Origin: Synechococcaceae cyanobacterium RL_1_2
GTDB taxonomy: Bacteria > Cyanobacteriota > Cyanobacteriia > Cyanobacteriales > JAAUPO01
Reading direction: 5' to 3'
DNA: 6,017 bases
Assembly: GCA_012033095.1 (NCBI GenBank)
Contig: JAAUPO010000170.1
Span: forward strand, 1-6,017
Shown here: positions 6,005 through 6,017 of the stretch, piece after piece
How the letters are laid out: every line of letters starts with the position of its first letter
Position numbering within the stretch: the stretch's first letter is position 1
Notes under the pieces: model-generated
Seen by the model: only the letters and a program-made list of their open reading frames with translations
Told to the model about the DNA's origin: nothing
Databases searched by the model: none
Program-made: the position numbers and the translations under genes

Positions 6005-6017
6005 CCTACCCCAGGTC

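Overview
The window looks like chromosomal DNA of a cyanobacterium. Three things suggest this. There are exact copies of the octamer GCGATCGC (at 3134, 4705 and 4889), the HIP1 motif typical of many cyanobacteria, plus many partial CGATCG sites. The starts have no strong Shine-Dalgarno sequence. The Ser/Thr kinase has the soluble, PknB-like layout common in cyanobacteria. I cannot name a species.

Layout, all genes on the + strand. Positions 1-276 are a non-coding leader with several short direct and inverted repeats and a weak sigma-70-like promoter candidate. Positions 277-1794 encode a complete, probably active cytoplasmic Ser/Thr protein kinase of 505 residues, with an unrecognised C-terminal domain. 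Positions 1795-2147 have no gene. They hold a probable 130-bp MITE (1813-1942, imperfect terminal inverted repeats, TTA flanks) and a segment that could fold into two mutually exclusive hairpins, one of them terminator-like (2011-2061). Positions 2148-5382 carry one large gene for a DUF499-family P-loop ATPase, a family known mostly from anti-phage gene clusters. Its reading frame is broken twice, each time by what looks like a single missing base: near 2219, and at an A5 run at 3604-3608. Joined across both breaks it gives about 1078 residues, the size expected of an intact protein. Positions 5387-5818 encode a small basic 143-residue protein starting 4 bases after the ATPase stop, so it is almost certainly in the same transcript. 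The rest (5819-6017) is non-coding and repeat-rich, with a perfect inverted repeat, a near-perfect 41/40-bp direct repeat and a C/G hairpin.

How the parts fit: the ATPase and the 143-residue protein form a two-gene unit, most plausibly part of a defence cassette. The partners usually found with DUF499 (a DUF1156-type methyltransferase and a helicase) are not in this window. The unit is bordered by repeat or mobile-element sequence on both sides. The kinase is separated from it by the MITE, and I see no firm link between them. The main uncertainty is whether the two frame breaks are sequencing errors, true gene decay, or (at the A5 run) ribosomal or transcriptional slippage.
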